7,858 nt of DNA from Methylomonas sp. (GTDB lineage: Bacteria > Pseudomonadota > Gammaproteobacteria > Methylococcales > Methylomonadaceae), in NCBI GenBank assembly GCA_028688235.1, contig JAQTYP010000145.1, forward strand, positions 1 through 7,858, in the 5' to 3' direction. Made by a program: the position numbers and the translations under genes. Below, piece after piece: positions 6,581 to 7,858 of this stretch; position 1 is the first letter of the stretch; the number at the start of each line of letters is the position of its first letter. Below the pieces are notes generated by a model. It saw only the letters and a program-made list of their open reading frames with translations, was not told the origin of the DNA and made no database searches.

Positions 6581-6959
6581 ATAGCGTCTTTAGATGTTCG
6601 CCGATGATAGAATCTTTTTGCAGAATATGCGACAGCACCCAGCTGTCAATGAACGCTCGAATGTCATTGGCGCTCCATTGTTTTAATTGTACGGCTTTGC
6701 TGATTTCCACCAGCCTGTCCAACATTTGATCGTGTTCCTGCACGTGATTTTTATAATCCGGAAATCCGACCTGTTTCATCAAGTCTTCTTCCGCTTCGAA
6801 ATGCTCCCTTACGTGCCGGTAAAACGACATCAGCAAACGAATAAGCTCGTTATCCGTCGCTTCGACCATTTGGTTGGCTAACTCGAACAAATGTCGATGC
6901 TGAGCATCGACATTGTCATCGCCTATCTGATAACTGTCATTCCAAGTAAATACGCTCAT
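6579..6959 (-). CDS. Bacteriohemerythrin (single-domain, non-heme diiron oxygen-binding protein)
   Basis: A 126-residue soluble cytoplasmic protein that reversibly binds O2 at a diiron centre. All seven usual ligands are visible in a four-helix pattern: H21 (VDAQHRHLFEL), H53 and E57 (HFEAE), H72 and H76 (HVQEH), H111 and D116 (HILQKD). The start MSVFTWNDSYQIG is typical of the family, and the length matches the standalone form rather than a receptor-fused domain. The start ATG has AGGT 7 bases upstream and a good promoter about 30 bases away. In Methylococcus a homologue is known and has been proposed to deliver oxygen to membrane methane monooxygenase; elsewhere such proteins buffer or sense oxygen. 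Here it stands alone on the - strand, converging on the HAMP gene, so it is separately controlled. Family assignment is very secure; the cellular role is inferred. Confidence 0.96.
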   Translation of the reverse strand: MSVFTWNDSYQIGDDNVDAQHRHLFELANQMVEATDNELIRLLMSFYRHVREHFEAEEDLMKQVGFPDYKNHVQEHDQMLDRLVEISKAVQLKQWSANDIRAFIDSWVLSHILQKDSIIGEHLKTL

Positions 6960-6988
6960 GGTTAGTACCTAAAATCAGTTGAAGTAAA

Positions 6989-7017
6989 ATTCTCGAACTC
7001 GTGGTTAGACTTGTCAA
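6989..7017 (-). promoter_or_regulatory. Sigma70-type promoter for bacteriohemerythrin
   Basis: On the - strand a perfect -35 TTGACA (7017 to 7012) is followed, after exactly 17 bases, by GAGAAT (6994 to 6989), which matches four of six bases of the -10 consensus. Transcription would start near 6982, giving a leader of about 22 bases that still contains the AGGT ribosome binding site. No clear operator is visible. Confidence 0.6.
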
Positions 7018-7047
7018 GCGTTTGTCCTGACTTTTCTCGGATCGAAA

Positions 7048-7071
7048 GCCGGCGACATTCATTCTGCCGGC
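7048..7071 (-). terminator. Possible weak terminator downstream of the short-chain dehydrogenase
   Basis: Two copies of GCCGGC (7048 to 7053 and 7066 to 7071) can form a 6-bp all-GC stem with a 12-base loop. On the - strand the stem is followed by only TTTC, so the T tract is poor. It lies 28 bases beyond the dehydrogenase stop and ahead of the hemerythrin promoter, where a terminator would be expected. The second copy abuts a small palindrome, CATGA-TAT-TCATG (7071 to 7083). Confidence 0.3.
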
Positions 7072-7098
7072 ATGATATTCATGCGCATACGCGCGATC

Positions 7099-7794
7099 TT
7101 ACCAGGGCAAGCGGCTGCCGTCGTATTTCACAAAACAGCCTGATTGCGCCAGCGTAAACTCAGCTATCTGCTTGCGCATGCCGCTGACGCTTTCGTTTAC
7201 GTCGATCAAGGCATTTTTTCCGCCCATATCGGTCCTTACCCAACCCGGGTGCAGTATCAAGACGCCGATAGCACGGGGTGCCAAGTCGACGGCCAAGGTT
7301 TTCATCGCGGCGTTCAATCCAGCCTTGCTGGATCGATACAACAGACTGCCGCCACTTTGATTGTCGGCCATACTGCCCATCAAACTACTGATACTGACGA
7401 TCAGCTTTTTTTGGCTACGCTGAATGTGCGGTAAAAAGGTCTCTACGAGTTTGACCGGCGCGATACTATTGATCAGAAAAGAATCGGACCAGGCGGCATA
7501 ATCCAAATGCCCCAAGCCGTTCCCGGAGTGATCGAGGTAGACGCCGGCATTATTGACCAACACGTCGATGCTGTCGCTCGCCAAGCGTGCACCCAGGCAA
7601 TCTATCCCGGCAAAATCGCCGACATCCAGTTGCTCAATTTGCAGCGTGTCATGGCGTTCGGCCAATGCCTGCAATTGCAGCGCAGCTGAAGGCTCACGGC
7701 AAACAGCCAAGACCTTCCATCCGGCTTCCGCATACTGCTTGCAAAATTCTAGTCCCAAACCCCGATTAGCTCCCGTTATCAGCACGGTATTCAT
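7099..7794 (-). CDS. Short-chain dehydrogenase/reductase (CsgA/sniffer-like SDR)
   Basis: A 231-residue cytoplasmic NAD(P)-dependent oxidoreductase with a Rossmann fold. The motifs of classical SDRs are present: the cofactor loop TGANRGLG (7 to 14), NNAG (81 to 84), the catalytic-tetrad asparagine in LINS (N109), serine in SISS (136/137), tyrosine and lysine in YRSSK (Y153, K157), and HPGWVRTDMGG (182 to 192). The last part, FVKYDGSRLPW, matches the short C-terminus of the C-factor (CsgA)/sniffer carbonyl reductase group, which is about this length. The substrate cannot be told from sequence. The ATG has a GAGGT Shine-Dalgarno just upstream (7799 to 7803, read on the - strand). A TATATT hexamer lies further upstream, but no convincing -35 accompanies it. 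The gene shares its strand with hemerythrin, 139 bases away; that gene has its own promoter, so the two are probably independent. Confidence 0.94.
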   Translation of the reverse strand: MNTVLITGANRGLGLEFCKQYAEAGWKVLAVCREPSAALQLQALAERHDTLQIEQLDVGDFAGIDCLGARLASDSIDVLVNNAGVYLDHSGNGLGHLDYAAWSDSFLINSIAPVKLVETFLPHIQRSQKKLIVSISSLMGSMADNQSGGSLLYRSSKAGLNAAMKTLAVDLAPRAIGVLILHPGWVRTDMGGKNALIDVNESVSGMRKQIAEFTLAQSGCFVKYDGSRLPW

Positions 7795-7828
7795 AATAAC
7801 CTCAACACTAAAAAATATACGTTATTCC

Positions 7829-7858
7829 ATGGCAAAAGCCTCGCCTGAACAGCTGGCT
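7829..7858 (+). CDS. Possible start of a divergent gene running off the right edge
   Basis: An ATG at 7829 opens a frame reading MAKASPEQLA to the window end. The peptide looks like a plausible protein start, but only ten codons are visible, there is no Shine-Dalgarno, and the gap to the divergent dehydrogenase start is only 34 bases. The opposite strand also reads as a possible gene end (SCSGEAFAME then TAA, stop at 7822 to 7824). The two readings cannot both be genes; I cannot decide between them. Confidence 0.2.
   Translation, partial: MAKASPEQLA

Noticed and set aside
1..7858. CRISPR arrays, tRNA or rRNA genes, insertion sequences and attachment sites
   Set aside because: I saw no regularly spaced repeats, RNA gene signatures, transposase frames or flanking inverted repeats.

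Overview
The window looks like chromosomal DNA of a Gram-negative bacterium, most likely a gammaproteobacterium. The evidence is a beta-barrel outer membrane protein, a periplasmic multiheme cytochrome c, several inner membrane proteins and a base composition that looks close to half G+C. A methanotroph-like (Methylococcales) source would fit the style of the genes and the bacteriohemerythrin. That is an inference, because no taxonomic marker gene is present.

Bases 1 to 6559 hold six genes on the + strand with short gaps. In order they are: a chemoreceptor cut by the left edge; a CheW adaptor; a second complete chemoreceptor with a periplasmic zinc-binding (CZB-like) sensor; a coiled-coil plus beta-barrel outer membrane porin; a secreted tetraheme c-type cytochrome that starts one base after the porin stop; and a small two-pass membrane protein with a HAMP domain and no recognisable output domain. 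The first three form a chemosensory block. The last three form an envelope/redox block. Roughly 95 bases without a strong terminator separate the two blocks. Two imperfect hairpins with T tracts lie at the end of cheW and at the end of the HAMP gene; the second probably ends the whole set.

Bases 6579 to about 7822 are on the - strand. They hold a single-domain bacteriohemerythrin with all seven expected iron ligands and a good sigma70-type promoter. Upstream of it is a short-chain dehydrogenase of the CsgA/sniffer-like kind. The hemerythrin gene converges on the HAMP gene with a 19-base gap.

Working model (inference): the receptors feed a CheA kinase encoded elsewhere, through CheW. Only the first receptor carries a C-terminal CheR-docking pentapeptide, so it may help methylation of the second, which has no tail. 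The porin, cytochrome and HAMP protein may form an envelope electron-transfer or redox-sensing unit. The closeness of redox, metal and oxygen-binding proteins to chemoreceptors makes a redox or energy-taxis locus a reasonable hypothesis, but nothing in the sequence proves it.
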